Part shown: positions 1-8,843 of the stretch, in pieces
Numbering within the stretch: the first letter of the stretch is position 1
How the letters are laid out: every line of letters begins with the position of its first letter
NCBI RefSeq assembly: GCF_000380185.1
Contig: NZ_KB904754.1
Coordinates: 1 to 64,000, forward strand
DNA from: Thiofilum flexile DSM 14609
GTDB lineage: Bacteria > Pseudomonadota > Gammaproteobacteria > Thiotrichales > Thiotrichaceae
Direction of reading: 5' to 3'
Length of the DNA: 64,000 nucleotides
Notes under the pieces: generated by a model
The model's input: the letters and a program-made list of their open reading frames with translations, nothing else
What the model was told of the DNA's origin: nothing
The model's database searches: none
Position numbers and translations under genes: made by a program

Positions 1-1
1 G

Positions 2-181
2 GCGCGTAACCGTACCGGCGATGGGCCTCACAATTTCTCCCTCCTACGCCAGATGGCGACTAACTTACTTCGGTACAGCCAGACAAATAAGCATAGTCTC
101 AAAGTACGGCGCAAGCAGGCCGCTTGGTCAACCGATTATCTCGCCGAACTCTTGGAGCCACTCATCCCTCTACAACAATAA
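2..181 (+). pseudogene. ISAs1-family transposase, C-terminal end (cut by window edge)
   Basis: The frame opening at base 2 reads without a stop to TAA at 179-181 and gives 59 residues. They resemble the C-terminus of ISAs1/H-repeat DDE transposases: a GDGPHNFSLLRQMATNLLR block corresponding to the usual 'AENFALLRHLALNLL', followed by a basic KVRRKQAAW and a DYLAELL tail. The start lies left of the window, so it cannot be said whether the gene is whole. A terminal inverted repeat candidate follows at about 190-201. Family assignment rests on remembered motif similarity only. Confidence 0.6.
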
Positions 182-201
182 AGATTCAAGCGATTGCCCT
201 G
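182..201 (+). mobile_element. Probable right end of the ISAs1-type element
   Basis: Just after the transposase stop the sequence runs into TTGCCCTG, ending at 201. Read outward-in this is CAGGGCAA, the kind of terminus ISAs1 elements carry. The left end and the target duplication cannot be seen, so the exact boundary is provisional. Confidence 0.4.
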
Positions 202-281
202 GATGACCAGCCCCCTGCTTTTTAAGATGATAGGCTTACGACACACTACAGCTATTAGGAGGCTAGTAAACCCGCTAAGCG

Positions 282-1355
282 CTATGATTGATACACTAAA
301 GGCACTCGGCGCGTGACTCCAGTAAATAGCGTGTAAGCAATCGTTTGACTATGAGCAGCCACCTCATTAGCCCGCACGGTATTCCCCCATAACTCCACTC
401 GATCCCCGACTTTAGCGGTCGGTAAAGGCGTTAAATCGACGGTCAACATATCCATCGACACCCGCCCAATAATACGGGTACGCACGCCATTAACAGCAAC
501 CGGAGTACCATTTACCGCATGGCGAGGATAGCCATCAGCATAGCCCATCGCGACTACACCCACTCGTGTGGGCTGTTCACAGGTAAAACGTGCTCCATAA
601 CCAATACTTTCTCCCACCCCCAATTCACGCACTGAAATTAAAGCAGACTCTAGTGTCATCACAGGTTGTAGTGCTTTCGATTCGGGTAAATCCTCTGCCA
701 CAGGAGTAGCGCCATACAACATAATCCCCGGACGTATCCAATCCAAACGGGTACTAGGCCACATGAGGGTAGCAGGTGAATTAGCAATACTCACAGGGGC
801 TTGAATCCCTTGGGTTGCTGTTTTGAAGCGGGCAATCTGTTGCTCCGTCGCCGAGCAATCTACCTCATCTGCACGGGCAAAATGGGTCATCAAGGTTATA
901 GCAGCAACATTAGCACAAGCTTTTAAACGAGCATAAAAGGCCGGAACTTGTTCAGGGGCAAAACCTAAACGATGCATACCCGTATCAATCTTGAACCAGA
1001 TAGCCAAGGGTTGAGTTAATTGCGCCTGCTCCAACCACTCCACTTGCTCCACATTATGCACCGCAATCATGAATTGATAACGGGCGGCTAACGGTAATTC
1101 ATCAGGAGTAAATACGCCCTCTAGCAATACAATAGGCTGGGTAATACCCGACTCTCGCAGCTCCAAAGCCTCTTCAATACAGGCTACCCCAAACGCATCC
1201 GCATCATACAATGCCCGTGCTACCACCACCGCACCATGCCCATAGGCATTCGCTTTAATAATGGCGGCGGCTTTAGAGTGAGGTGCTAACGATTTAGCAT
1301 AGTGATAATTATGCCGTAGTGCTTTGAGATTAATACACGCACGCGCTGGACGCAT
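282..1355 (-). CDS. alr: Alanine racemase
   Basis: PLP-dependent interconversion of L- and D-alanine in the cytoplasm, supplying D-Ala for peptidoglycan. The 357-residue product is normal for the family. The PLP lysine is K34 in AIIKANAYGHG, and the second catalytic base is Y253 in SIGYGARF; GRVSMDM and the C-terminal beta domain are intact. The frame stays open 21 codons further upstream, but the ATG at 1355 is chosen because AAGGAG sits about 7 nt before it and the protein then begins at the conserved MRPARACINL. It stands alone, downstream of the alpha-glucosidase on the same strand, with a long inverted repeat between them. alr rather than dadX is a guess, since no dadA neighbour is present. 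Confidence 0.95.
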   Translation of the reverse strand: MRPARACINLKALRHNYHYAKSLAPHSKAAAIIKANAYGHGAVVVARALYDADAFGVACIEEALELRESGITQPIVLLEGVFTPDELPLAARYQFMIAVHNVEQVEWLEQAQLTQPLAIWFKIDTGMHRLGFAPEQVPAFYARLKACANVAAITLMTHFARADEVDCSATEQQIARFKTATQGIQAPVSIANSPATLMWPSTRLDWIRPGIMLYGATPVAEDLPESKALQPVMTLESALISVRELGVGESIGYGARFTCEQPTRVGVVAMGYADGYPRHAVNGTPVAVNGVRTRIIGRVSMDMLTVDLTPLPTAKVGDRVELWGNTVRANEVAAHSQTIAYTLFTGVTRRVPLVYQS

Positions 1356-1430
1356 GACAAGCTCCTTAATAATAAGAAACAATAAGATCAAAAAATTATT
1401 ATGATTACAGCGGCTCACAATAGACCAATA

Positions 1431-1466
1431 GCCACTCTATTGCCCCATTATAGGCAATAGAGCGGC
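1431..1466. terminator. Long inverted repeat between alpha-glucosidase and alr
   Basis: GCCACTCTATTGCC (1431-1444) faces GGCAATAGAGCGGC (1453-1466): a 14-bp stem with one mismatch and an 8-nt loop. It probably ends alpha-glucosidase transcription on the minus strand. No clear T-run follows on either strand, so intrinsic termination is uncertain. Confidence 0.45.
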
Positions 1467-1525
1467 TTAATAGGAGGGCAAAAAGCTAGTCCGTATTTAG
1501 CTTCTCGTCAATAGACCTAATGGCA

Positions 1526-3157
1526 TCAATTCAACTGCGCAAAGAACACTTGATAGGCACCTAATTGTGCGGTATTACCCTGTTGAGCACTATTAAAACC
1601 ATGTCCTGTTAATGCTTGCGCATTCGCAGGCAAGGTGTACTCTTGAGCCTCAGCGGTTAAATTAAATACACACAACACTTTATTGCCTTCAGTTTCACGT
1701 ACCCACGCCACTAAAGTATCAGGGGCATCCACAAAACGGAGACTACCGGTTAAGAGAGCAGGCTGACTCTTACGCCAATGCAAAAAGGCACGAATGGTCT
1801 TAAGATCGGAATGCTCTTTATGCTCTTGTTCGCTAATCGCACGGGCAAAATGATCACTCGCAATCGGTAGCCACGGTTTTACGCTAGAGAAATCGGCATA
1901 AGGCTGCTTTGCACTCCAAGGGATAGGCGTACGGCAACCATCACGCCCTTTATAATCCGGCCAGAAGCGAATGCCAAACGGGTCTTGTAAATCTTCAAAG
2001 GCGACATCGGCTTCGGGTAAGGCTAGCTCCTCACCTTGATACAAACACGCACTACCGCGAATACTGGTGAGTAAAGCGACTAGCATAGCCCCAGATTGCG
2101 GCCCCTGCCCCCAGCGTGTCACTACCCGTGCCACATCATGATTAGAAAACGCCCAACACGGCCAACCCGTTCCACCCCGCTCTTGCATCCGGCTAATCAC
2201 CCCACGAATATGCTCAGCACTATATTCGGGCGTCATAAAATCAAAGCTATAGGCCATATGGATACGCTTGCCCGCTTCGGTGTATTGGGCAATGAAACCA
2301 TACATATCCGTCACCGCCCCTAACTCACCTACTGTGGTCACGGCGGGATACTCATTCATTAACTGACGTAAGCGCTCTAGGAAAGCTAAGTTTTCGGGCT
2401 GAGTAATATTATATTTAGGCTCTTGTCTAGAATAGGGATTGGTGGGGTCAACACCATTCACCCGCTTATTACCAATGGGTGGGTTATTACGCAATTGCTT
2501 ATCGTGAAAATACATATTCACGGTATCTAGACGAAAACCATCTACACCCTTATCCAACCAAAAGCGCACCATATCCAAGAGTGCATCTTGCACTTCAATA
2601 TTGTGGAAATTCAGGTCTGGCTGACTGGTTAAAAAGTTGTGTAAGTAATATTTACGTCGCCGTGTCTCCCATTCCCACGCTGAACCGCCAAAGATAGAGA
2701 ACCAATTAGTAGGTGGCGTACCATCTTCATTAGCATCCGCCCAGACAAACCAATCAGCTTTAGGATTATCAGCGGATTGCCGACTTTCTTTAAACCAAGG
2801 ATGTTGATCGGAGGTGTGGGATAACACTAAATCAATTAGAATTCGTAGGCCTTTAGCATGCGCTTTTACTAATAATTCATCAAAATCGGCTAAAGAACCA
2901 AATAAAGGATCGACATCCCGATAATCCGAGACATCATAGCCAAAATCTTTCATGGGGGATTTATAGAAGGGCGATACCCAAATAGCATCTACACCAAGAC
3001 TCGCAATATAATCAAGCCTTTCAATAATACCGCGTATATCACCAATCCCATCCCCATTCGTGTCTTGATACGAACGCGGGTAAATTTGATAAATTACCGC
3101 TCCCTTCCACCAATCAGACGCGCCCCCTAGTTGCTGAAACTGCTTGCTCTCAGTCAT
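1526..3157 (-). CDS. GH13 alpha-glucosidase (AglA / oligo-1,6-glucosidase type)
   Basis: Hydrolyses terminal alpha-glucosidic bonds of sucrose, maltose or isomalto-oligosaccharides. The 543-residue TIM-barrel shows all GH13 landmarks: YQIYPRSYQDTNGDGIGD near residues 23-40, nucleophile D211 in GVDGFRLD, acid/base E278 in VGELG, and transition-state stabiliser D341 in FSNHDVAR. No signal peptide is seen, so it is probably cytoplasmic. A GTG two codons upstream is possible, but the ATG at 3157 has better spacing from GAGG. It is divergent from a LacI regulator and near amylosucrase, which suggests a sucrose/alpha-glucan locus. Exact substrate cannot be read from sequence. Confidence 0.9.
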   Translation of the reverse strand: MTESKQFQQLGGASDWWKGAVIYQIYPRSYQDTNGDGIGDIRGIIERLDYIASLGVDAIWVSPFYKSPMKDFGYDVSDYRDVDPLFGSLADFDELLVKAHAKGLRILIDLVLSHTSDQHPWFKESRQSADNPKADWFVWADANEDGTPPTNWFSIFGGSAWEWETRRRKYYLHNFLTSQPDLNFHNIEVQDALLDMVRFWLDKGVDGFRLDTVNMYFHDKQLRNNPPIGNKRVNGVDPTNPYSRQEPKYNITQPENLAFLERLRQLMNEYPAVTTVGELGAVTDMYGFIAQYTEAGKRIHMAYSFDFMTPEYSAEHIRGVISRMQERGGTGWPCWAFSNHDVARVVTRWGQGPQSGAMLVALLTSIRGSACLYQGEELALPEADVAFEDLQDPFGIRFWPDYKGRDGCRTPIPWSAKQPYADFSSVKPWLPIASDHFARAISEQEHKEHSDLKTIRAFLHWRKSQPALLTGSLRFVDAPDTLVAWVRETEGNKVLCVFNLTAEAQEYTLPANAQALTGHGFNSAQQGNTAQLGAYQVFFAQLN

Positions 3158-3402
3158 TATCACTCACCTCTTCGCTCATTTTGCTCATCATAATGCGTGT
3201 TCATCATGCCCGATTGAGCGTTGTTTTGAAAGCATCACTCATGCAGCAGCTTGACTACTTTTTCGACCTTTTAGAGTAGAATGCGCCTTTTAGTGTCTTG
3301 ATCTTGTATGCAGTCTTAAACAGAGCCTGCGCTATCTCTTTCACCCGCATGGATTTAGGGCTAAAATCAAAAAGTGTGTAACCAACATGACAACCTAACC
3401 TT

Positions 3403-4431
3403 ATGAGTCTTAAAGCCCTTTCTCTACGGCTGGGATTATCACAGACAACGATTAGCCGGGCTTTAAATGGCTATCCTGAAGTCAGTGAGAAAACCCGCCA
3501 ACGTGTACAAGAAGCCGCGCGAGAATTAAATTATCGACCGAATCCCCATGCTAAATCACTAGCAACGGGACGCACGGGTCATGTAGGTCTAATTTTGCCT
3601 ATGGAGCAAAATCTACTAGCAGAACCCTTATTCAGCGAATTCCTCGCCGGCCTTGCCTACTATCTCAATGAAAACCAGATGGATATTACAATCTTGCCTG
3701 TTAATCATGATGCTGAATTAGAGGTCTATGCTCAATTAGCACGTTCGGGGCGGGTGGATGGTATTATTATTAGTAGCCCGTTGATTCAAGATAAACGCGT
3801 GGAACGTTTAGCACAGTCGGGTTTTCCCTTTGTGGTGCATGGGCGTACCTTATGTGAGCTTCCCTATAGTTATCTGGATATTGATAACAAAGGTGCTTTC
3901 TTCAAAGCCACCCATTTACTCTTAGATTTAGGGCATGAGCGTATTGGTCTAGTGAACGGTGATGAGCGCTTAACCTTCGCCCGTAATCGGCATCAAGGTT
4001 ATCGAGAGGCGTTGCAACAGTGGAATATTACCTATGACCCTGCCTTAACTTATTCCAATGGTGGTATGCGTGAGGAGGACGGGTTTATGGCAGTGTCTAA
4101 AATGCTCATGTTTAAACCTCGCCCTACCGCATTTATTATCACCAGTATGATTCATGCTTTGGGTGCTTTGCGGGCTATTCGTCAACATGGTTTAGAACCT
4201 GGACGCGATATTTCCTTAATTGCTCACGACGATGAACTCCCCTATCTCGCAGCAGACAAATTTGATCCACCGCTTACTACTACCTATTCTCCTATTAGAC
4301 CCGCAGGCTATGAAATCGCTCGTATGCTCCAGTATGATATTCAACACCCGAATGTCCAAACCGTGAAACCTCAGCGGGTTTTAGATGTTGAATTAGTGAT
4401 GCGTAGCTCAGCTCGCCCACGCCGTACTTGA
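3403..4431 (+). CDS. LacI-family transcriptional regulator
   Basis: DNA-binding repressor or activator of sugar genes. The N-terminal helix-turn-helix (residues 1-22, SLRLGLSQTTISRALNGYPEVS) is followed by the hinge helix (RPNPHAKSLATGRT) and a periplasmic-binding-protein-like effector domain to residue 342. The HTH begins almost at the first residue, slightly shorter than the usual leader, but no better upstream start exists. It resembles AglR-type regulators of alpha-glucoside genes. It diverges from the alpha-glucosidase across 245 bp and precedes amylosucrase by 81 bp, so it probably controls both. No convincing palindromic operator was found. Confidence 0.88.
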   Translation: MSLKALSLRLGLSQTTISRALNGYPEVSEKTRQRVQEAARELNYRPNPHAKSLATGRTGHVGLILPMEQNLLAEPLFSEFLAGLAYYLNENQMDITILPVNHDAELEVYAQLARSGRVDGIIISSPLIQDKRVERLAQSGFPFVVHGRTLCELPYSYLDIDNKGAFFKATHLLLDLGHERIGLVNGDERLTFARNRHQGYREALQQWNITYDPALTYSNGGMREEDGFMAVSKMLMFKPRPTAFIITSMIHALGALRAIRQHGLEPGRDISLIAHDDELPYLAADKFDPPLTTTYSPIRPAGYEIARMLQYDIQHPNVQTVKPQRVLDVELVMRSSARPRRT

Positions 4432-4512
4432 AGCAAACCAAAACGCTTGCAGTCCATCCAGTCGTGCCTTTATGATGCGTATTCACTCAACATCGCTAGG
4501 CACGTATTTACC

Positions 4513-6468
4513 ATGTACTCCTCTCAAGCTCATGCCGTTTTACAACGTATTCTAAGCACACTCAGTGACACTTTTGGTCGCAAGCAACTACAGCCATTTT
4601 ATACCCGCTTAGGTATTCATTTCCCTGAAATTTATAGCCGTTACCTGTCGCTTTATGGGCAACGAGCCGATCTAGAAGATCAACTACAACAGCTCATTCA
4701 CACCCTAGCGCAAAGCTATATAGAACGCTCCCCTACACTCAAGCAAACTGACCTTGAACGCGAGCAAAACCCCACCTGGTTTCTCAGTCAACAATGGGTT
4801 GGGATGGCACTCTACGCGGATCGTTTTGCTGGTGGCTTAGCCGGGGTGAATAGTAAGGTGGGGTATTTGCAAAACCTAGGCGTGAATATGATTCACATTA
4901 TGCCTTTAATGCAATGCCCTGAAGGTAGCAATGATGGCGGCTATGCGATTAGTGATTTTCGCAAAGTAGACTCCCGTATTGGTACGCAAGACCAGCTTCA
5001 TCAACTCACTACTAACCTACGCCGTGAGAAAATGCTCCTTACCTTAGATGTGGTCATCAATCACACCTCGGATGAGCATGAATGGGTACAACGCGCGCGT
5101 GCTGGTGAAAAGACCTATCAAGACTATTACTACTGTTATTCTGATCGCACGGTGCCGGATCAATTTGAACGCACTATGCCAGAAGTCTTCCCTGAAACCG
5201 CACCGGGCAGTTTTACGTGGGATGAGTCACTACAACAATGGGTGATGACCGTCTTTAATCATTATCAGTGGGATCTAAACTACACCAACCCCGCCGTATT
5301 CCGTGAAATGACCTCCATCATTTTACACTGGGCTAATCAAGGGGCTGATATTTTACGCTTGGATGCTCCGGCTTTTATTTGGAAGCAGATCGGTACGACT
5401 AGCCAAAATCTCGCTCAAGCCCACACACTGCTGCAATTATTTAAAGCCTGTAGCCAGATTGTTACCCCCGGTGTGTTATTTATTGCCGAGGCTATTGTCG
5501 CTCCGCATGATATTATGAAGTACTTTGGCACACCGAGCACGCAAGAGTGTGATATTGCCTATAACGCTACTTTCATGGCCTTACTATGGGAGGCCGTCGC
5601 CACACGTAATACAAAGGTGCTCACCAATACCTTAAAACACTTACCTGTTAAACCACTCGGAACCACATGGCTGAACTATATACGCTGCCATGATGATATT
5701 GGCTTAGGGTTTAGTGATGAGGATATTGTGCGAGCCGGATTTACCCCCTATTTACACCGCCGTTATTTGCTCGACTATTTAACCGGACAATACCCTGCGA
5801 CTATTTCTAGAGGTGCGCCCTTTGGTAGTAATCCTAAGACGGGAGATGCACGAATTTCCGGCTCACTAGCCTCCCTCGCCGGTTTAGAAGCGGCAATGGA
5901 GGCGAATGATCCTGTTGCTATTGAGCAGGCGCAACAATTAATTATCACGCTCCACGCCTTGATTATGTCTTATGGTGGCATTGCCTTACTGTACTATGGT
6001 GATGAACTAGCCACACTCAATGATCATGACTATCTCAATGATCCGACTAAAGCGAGTGATAATCGTTGGATGCATCGCCCACAATTACAATGGGATCGTA
6101 TTCAACAGCTCTTAAGCACCGCTAATCCGCAGCAAGCCGTGTTTAGTGCGCTACAACGGCTGATTGCCTTACGTAAACAGCTACCCATTTTAGCCGACCT
6201 GAATAATCGTGTATTAATAGACCAAGATAACGCTCACCTACTCGTGATGGCCTGTAAAGATCCGAGCGGCGTGCAAGCACCTTTGTTTGTGATCGCGAAT
6301 TTTGATGATCGAGAACATCATTTCAATCTTAGCTATCTAAACCAACAAGGTTGGCAAGGAGAGGCTTTATATGATCTTTATAATCAAGAAGTTATAGAAA
6401 TCATTGATAACCATCTGCTGGCTATTCCTGCTAAAGGATTCTATTGGCTAAGCGCCACCGCAAACTAA
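4513..6468 (+). CDS. Amylosucrase (GH13_4)
   Basis: Transfers glucose from sucrose to build alpha-1,4-glucan, releasing fructose. The 651 residues align along their length with the well-known Neisseria enzyme (636 aa): an N-terminal helical domain to about residue 85, then a GH13 barrel with PLMQCPEGSNDGGYAISDF, DLNYTNPAVF, nucleophile D284 (LRLDAPAFIWKQ), acid/base E326 (FIAEAI) and D394 (RCHDDIG). The frame extends upstream to a TTG at 4447, but the ATG at 4513 gives the family N-terminus. No signal peptide is seen, so polymer is probably made inside the cell. The last ~20 codons reappear as a ghost at 7741-7804 (see findings). Sucrose phosphorylase is less likely given the full-length match. 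Confidence 0.92.
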   Translation: MYSSQAHAVLQRILSTLSDTFGRKQLQPFYTRLGIHFPEIYSRYLSLYGQRADLEDQLQQLIHTLAQSYIERSPTLKQTDLEREQNPTWFLSQQWVGMALYADRFAGGLAGVNSKVGYLQNLGVNMIHIMPLMQCPEGSNDGGYAISDFRKVDSRIGTQDQLHQLTTNLRREKMLLTLDVVINHTSDEHEWVQRARAGEKTYQDYYYCYSDRTVPDQFERTMPEVFPETAPGSFTWDESLQQWVMTVFNHYQWDLNYTNPAVFREMTSIILHWANQGADILRLDAPAFIWKQIGTTSQNLAQAHTLLQLFKACSQIVTPGVLFIAEAIVAPHDIMKYFGTPSTQECDIAYNATFMALLWEAVATRNTKVLTNTLKHLPVKPLGTTWLNYIRCHDDIGLGFSDEDIVRAGFTPYLHRRYLLDYLTGQYPATISRGAPFGSNPKTGDARISGSLASLAGLEAAMEANDPVAIEQAQQLIITLHALIMSYGGIALLYYGDELATLNDHDYLNDPTKASDNRWMHRPQLQWDRIQQLLSTANPQQAVFSALQRLIALRKQLPILADLNNRVLIDQDNAHLLVMACKDPSGVQAPLFVIANFDDREHHFNLSYLNQQGWQGEALYDLYNQEVIEIIDNHLLAIPAKGFYWLSATAN

Positions 6469-6479
6469 AAAATCTACTA

Positions 6480-6515
6480 CATGAGGGTATTATTAAAATT
6501 AATTTTGCCCTCATA
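6480..6515 (+). terminator. Hairpin after amylosucrase
   Basis: ATGAGGG ... CCCTCAT pair around an AT-rich loop that itself contains the palindrome AAAATTAATTTT. It lies 13 nt after the amylosucrase stop. The downstream T-run is poor, so this is a weak terminator at best; the outer stem is lost in the duplicated copy near 7820. Confidence 0.35.
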
Positions 6516-6715
6516 TCGCCTTATTTAACCCGTCAAAAAACAATTTCGACCGCCTATCCGTATTAAGCCTACGTTTATCTTAGCTCTGAATCCGATGCGA
6601 TTTGTTTGCACAATATCAAACTAGATTTCACTCCAGATACTGAAACGACTCAATAAATAAGAGCGAGCTTGCTGTATCAAACATGAAGATAATATTTAAG
6701 TGATGGAGAATAATG

Positions 6716-7639
6716 ATGACCAATTCAGTAATCGGCAATAGTGTTATCGGTTCCGGTGTTAATCCTAATACAAAACCAACTCCCAATGCCCCTAGCAAAA
6801 ATGACTCTCAACATTTTGCTAATGCATTAGGTGGCGGTGACAAAGGCAATGCTGGTGGTGTCGGCGGCGGTAATGGCGCTGGTCATGCTGGTGGAATCGG
6901 CGGTGGTAACGGCGGTGGCAATGGCGGCGGTGCTGGTGGTGTCGGCGGCGGCAATGGCGGTGGTCATGCTGGTGGAGTCGGTGGCGGTAACGGCGGTGGC
7001 AACGGCGGCGGTGCTGGTGGTGTCGGCGGTGGCAACGGCAATGGCGGTGGTCATGCTGGCGGAATCGGTGGCGGTAACGGCGGTGGCAACGGCAATGGCG
7101 GTGGTCATGCTGGCGGAGTCGGTGGCGGTAACGGCGGTGGCAACGGCGGTGGTCATGCTGGCGGAATCGGTGGTGGCGGTAACGGCGGTGGCAACGGCGG
7201 CGGTGCTGGTGGTGTCGGCGGCGGCAATGGCGGTGGTCATGCTGGCGGAATCGGCGGCGGCAATGGCGGTGGTCATGCTGGTGGAGTCGGCGGTGGCGGT
7301 AACGGCGGTGGCAACGGCGGCGGTGCTGGTGGTGTCGGCGGCGGCAATGGCGGTGGTCATGCTGGCGGCGGTGCTGGTGGTGTCGGCGGTGGCAACGGCA
7401 ATGGCGGTGGTCATGCTGGCGGAATCGGTGGCGGCAACGGCGGTGGTAAAGGTGGCAATGGTCTAGGTCACAGCATTAGTAACGGTCTAGGTCACAGCAT
7501 TGGTAACGGCGTTGGTCACAATGGTGACAGCGGTAAAGATGCTGGTAAAGCTCAAGACAGTGGAAAAGGTGGTAGCTTTGTTGCTAACGACCCTGCAGGC
7601 AAAGGTACTGGTGGGGTTAAAGATGCAAAATGGAGCTAA
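6716..7639 (+). CDS. Glycine-rich repetitive protein, copy 1 (function unknown)
   Basis: The 307 residues fall into three parts: an N-terminal ~40-residue segment (MTNSVIGNSVIGSGVNPNT, then a Pro/Asn/Ser stretch ending FANAL), about 215 residues of GGxGGGNGGG-type repeats interrupted by GHAGG, and a C-terminal tail (GLGHSI repeats, KDAGKAQDSGKGG, ending KWS). No classical signal peptide, lipobox or transmembrane segment is seen. The second of two adjacent ATGs is chosen because the paralogue at 8057 keeps only that one; GGAG lies about 8 nt upstream. The DNA repeat is GGC/GGT-rich and prone to length change. It may be a structural or surface polymer, but no family was recognised. Confidence 0.7.
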   Translation: MTNSVIGNSVIGSGVNPNTKPTPNAPSKNDSQHFANALGGGDKGNAGGVGGGNGAGHAGGIGGGNGGGNGGGAGGVGGGNGGGHAGGVGGGNGGGNGGGAGGVGGGNGNGGGHAGGIGGGNGGGNGNGGGHAGGVGGGNGGGNGGGHAGGIGGGGNGGGNGGGAGGVGGGNGGGHAGGIGGGNGGGHAGGVGGGGNGGGNGGGAGGVGGGNGGGHAGGGAGGVGGGNGNGGGHAGGIGGGNGGGKGGNGLGHSISNGLGHSIGNGVGHNGDSGKDAGKAQDSGKGGSFVANDPAGKGTGGVKDAKWS

Positions 7640-7661
7640 TTAGCCATTAGCTAACTACCTC

Positions 7662-7704
7662 AGCATAAGGAGGGCTAATCAAGGGGTGATGTCCTCCTTA
7701 TGCT
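7662..7704 (+). terminator. Terminator of glycine-rich gene copy 1
   Basis: AGCATAAGGAGG (7662-7673) pairs perfectly with CCTCCTTATGCT (7693-7704), followed by CTTTAAAGTTTATT. It begins 22 nt after the stop codon. The equivalent hairpin after copy 2 keeps the pairing with a compensatory base change. Confidence 0.75.
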
Positions 7705-7740
7705 CTTTAAAGTTTATTCACACAGCTTATGCCCAATCTT

Positions 7741-7804
7741 GACAATCATCAGCTATCTATTCCTGCTAAAAAATTCTATTGGCTAAGTACGGCAAAAAAT
7801 TAAA
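7741..7804 (+). pseudogene. Ghost of the amylosucrase 3' end
   Basis: One frame ending in TAA at about 7802-7804 reads DNHQLSIPAKKFYWLSTAKN, close to the amylosucrase C-terminus IDNHLLAIPAKGFYWLSATAN. DNA similarity continues past the stop into the downstream intergenic sequence. It is not a gene; it marks the left edge of the second unit of a tandem duplication covering the amylosucrase tail, the intergenic region and the glycine-rich gene. Confidence 0.8.
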
Positions 7805-8056
7805 CTACCTCATCGATGCAGGTATTATTAAAATTAATTTATCACCCATCTCGCATTATTTAAATTTCCAAAAAATAACTTTTACCGCTTATCCAAATTA
7901 AGCCTGTGTTTATCTTAGCTTTGCAACTAATGCAATTTGTTTGCACAATCTCCAGCTAGATTCCACTTCAGATACTGAAACGACTCATAAATAAGAGCGA
8001 GCTTGCTGTATCTAAATTAAACATGAAGTTAATATTTAAAGTGATGGAGAATAATC

Positions 8057-8476
8057 ATGACCAACTCAGTAATCGGCAATAGCGTTATCGGTTCCGGTGT
8101 TAATCCTAATACAAAACCAATTCCTAATGCTCCTAGCAAAGGTGATACTAATCAATTTGCTAGCGCATTAGATTGCCCTCCTGTTAAGGTTGGTGGTGGT
8201 AAAGGTGGTCATAGTGGTGGTTTTCCTAACATCAATATCAATATTGGTGGCGGTCACGGCGGTGGTCATGGTGTCGGCGGTGGTAAAGGCCACGGTATCG
8301 GTCACAGCATTGGTCACGGTCTTGGTCACGGTGGTAGCCACGGTGTAGGTCATGGTGGCGACAAAGGTGGTAAGGGTGGCGATGACTGTGTAGTTACCGG
8401 TAAAGACGGCGGCAAATTTATTTCTAACGACCATGCTGCCAAAGGCTCTGGATTTAAAGGTGGAAAATGGTGCTAA
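8057..8476 (+). CDS. Glycine/histidine-rich protein, copy 2 (function unknown)
   Basis: A 139-residue paralogue of the upstream protein. The first ~37 residues are almost identical (MTNSVIGNSVIGSGVNPNT, PNAPSK, ending FASAL). The middle is Gly/His/Lys-rich rather than Gly/Asn-rich (GGHGGGHG, GHSIGHGLGHGG) and opens with CPP. The tail (FISNDHAAKGSGFKGGKWC) matches copy 1 (FVANDPAGKG...KWS) but ends in cysteine. The promoter region, RBS (GATGGAGAATA) and terminator are also duplicated. Dense histidines would suit metal binding, which is inference. Conservation of both ends with a divergent core suggests the ends carry the targeting or assembly function. Confidence 0.75.
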   Translation: MTNSVIGNSVIGSGVNPNTKPIPNAPSKGDTNQFASALDCPPVKVGGGKGGHSGGFPNININIGGGHGGGHGVGGGKGHGIGHSIGHGLGHGGSHGVGHGGDKGGKGGDDCVVTGKDGGKFISNDHAAKGSGFKGGKWC

Positions 8477-8494
8477 TTAGTTATTAGCTACCTC

Positions 8495-8538
8495 AGCATA
8501 AGGGGGTCTGATCAAGGGGTGATGGCCTCCCTTATGCT
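8495..8538 (+). terminator. Terminator of glycine-rich gene copy 2
   Basis: AGCATAAGGGGG pairs with CTCCCTTATGCT around the same loop as copy 1 (ATCAAGGGGTGATG), 18 nt after the stop. One A-T pair of copy 1 is G-C here, a compensatory change that supports a real RNA hairpin. Confidence 0.7.
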
Positions 8539-8843
8539 CTTCAATCTTTATTAAATAGCACTTATATCTTACTGAAATAAAACAATATCAATTAGAACAA
8601 TTCGCTAAACTTTCTTATTGGCTAATAATCCATTTATTCCATACTATACACCTTAGACAAACCGCCACATTCTATTTGTAGAATAGAAATAATATTTTTT
8701 TCTAACCCTCGCCATACGCAATTATCATTTCCATTATTCTTCCATTAAATCTCCATGTTGCCTGACAATTTGCTTGTAAACTATCTGTCATACTATCAAG
8801 TATTATTTAATACCAAACATGGATCTCAGGAGAAGAAAGCATT
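8539..8843. other. AT-rich intergenic stretch
   Basis: About 300 bp between the second glycine-rich gene and the dioxygenase. No open frame of note or strong hairpin was found. TTCTTATTGGCTAATA near 8610 faintly echoes the amylosucrase tail, too weakly to call. Confidence 0.4.

Noticed and set aside
3251-3282. A sigma-70 promoter for the LacI gene (TTGACT ... TAGAAT)
   Set aside because: The 20-bp spacer is too long and no alternative pair fits better.
6827-7466. Long open frames on both strands across the glycine-rich gene
   Set aside because: They are by-products of the GGC/GGT repeat, with no start context and Ala/Thr/Val low complexity; the Gly frame is supported by its paralogue.
6713-8476. 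A CRISPR array or minisatellite RNA
   Set aside because: The repeat is protein-coding, in frame throughout, with no unique spacers.
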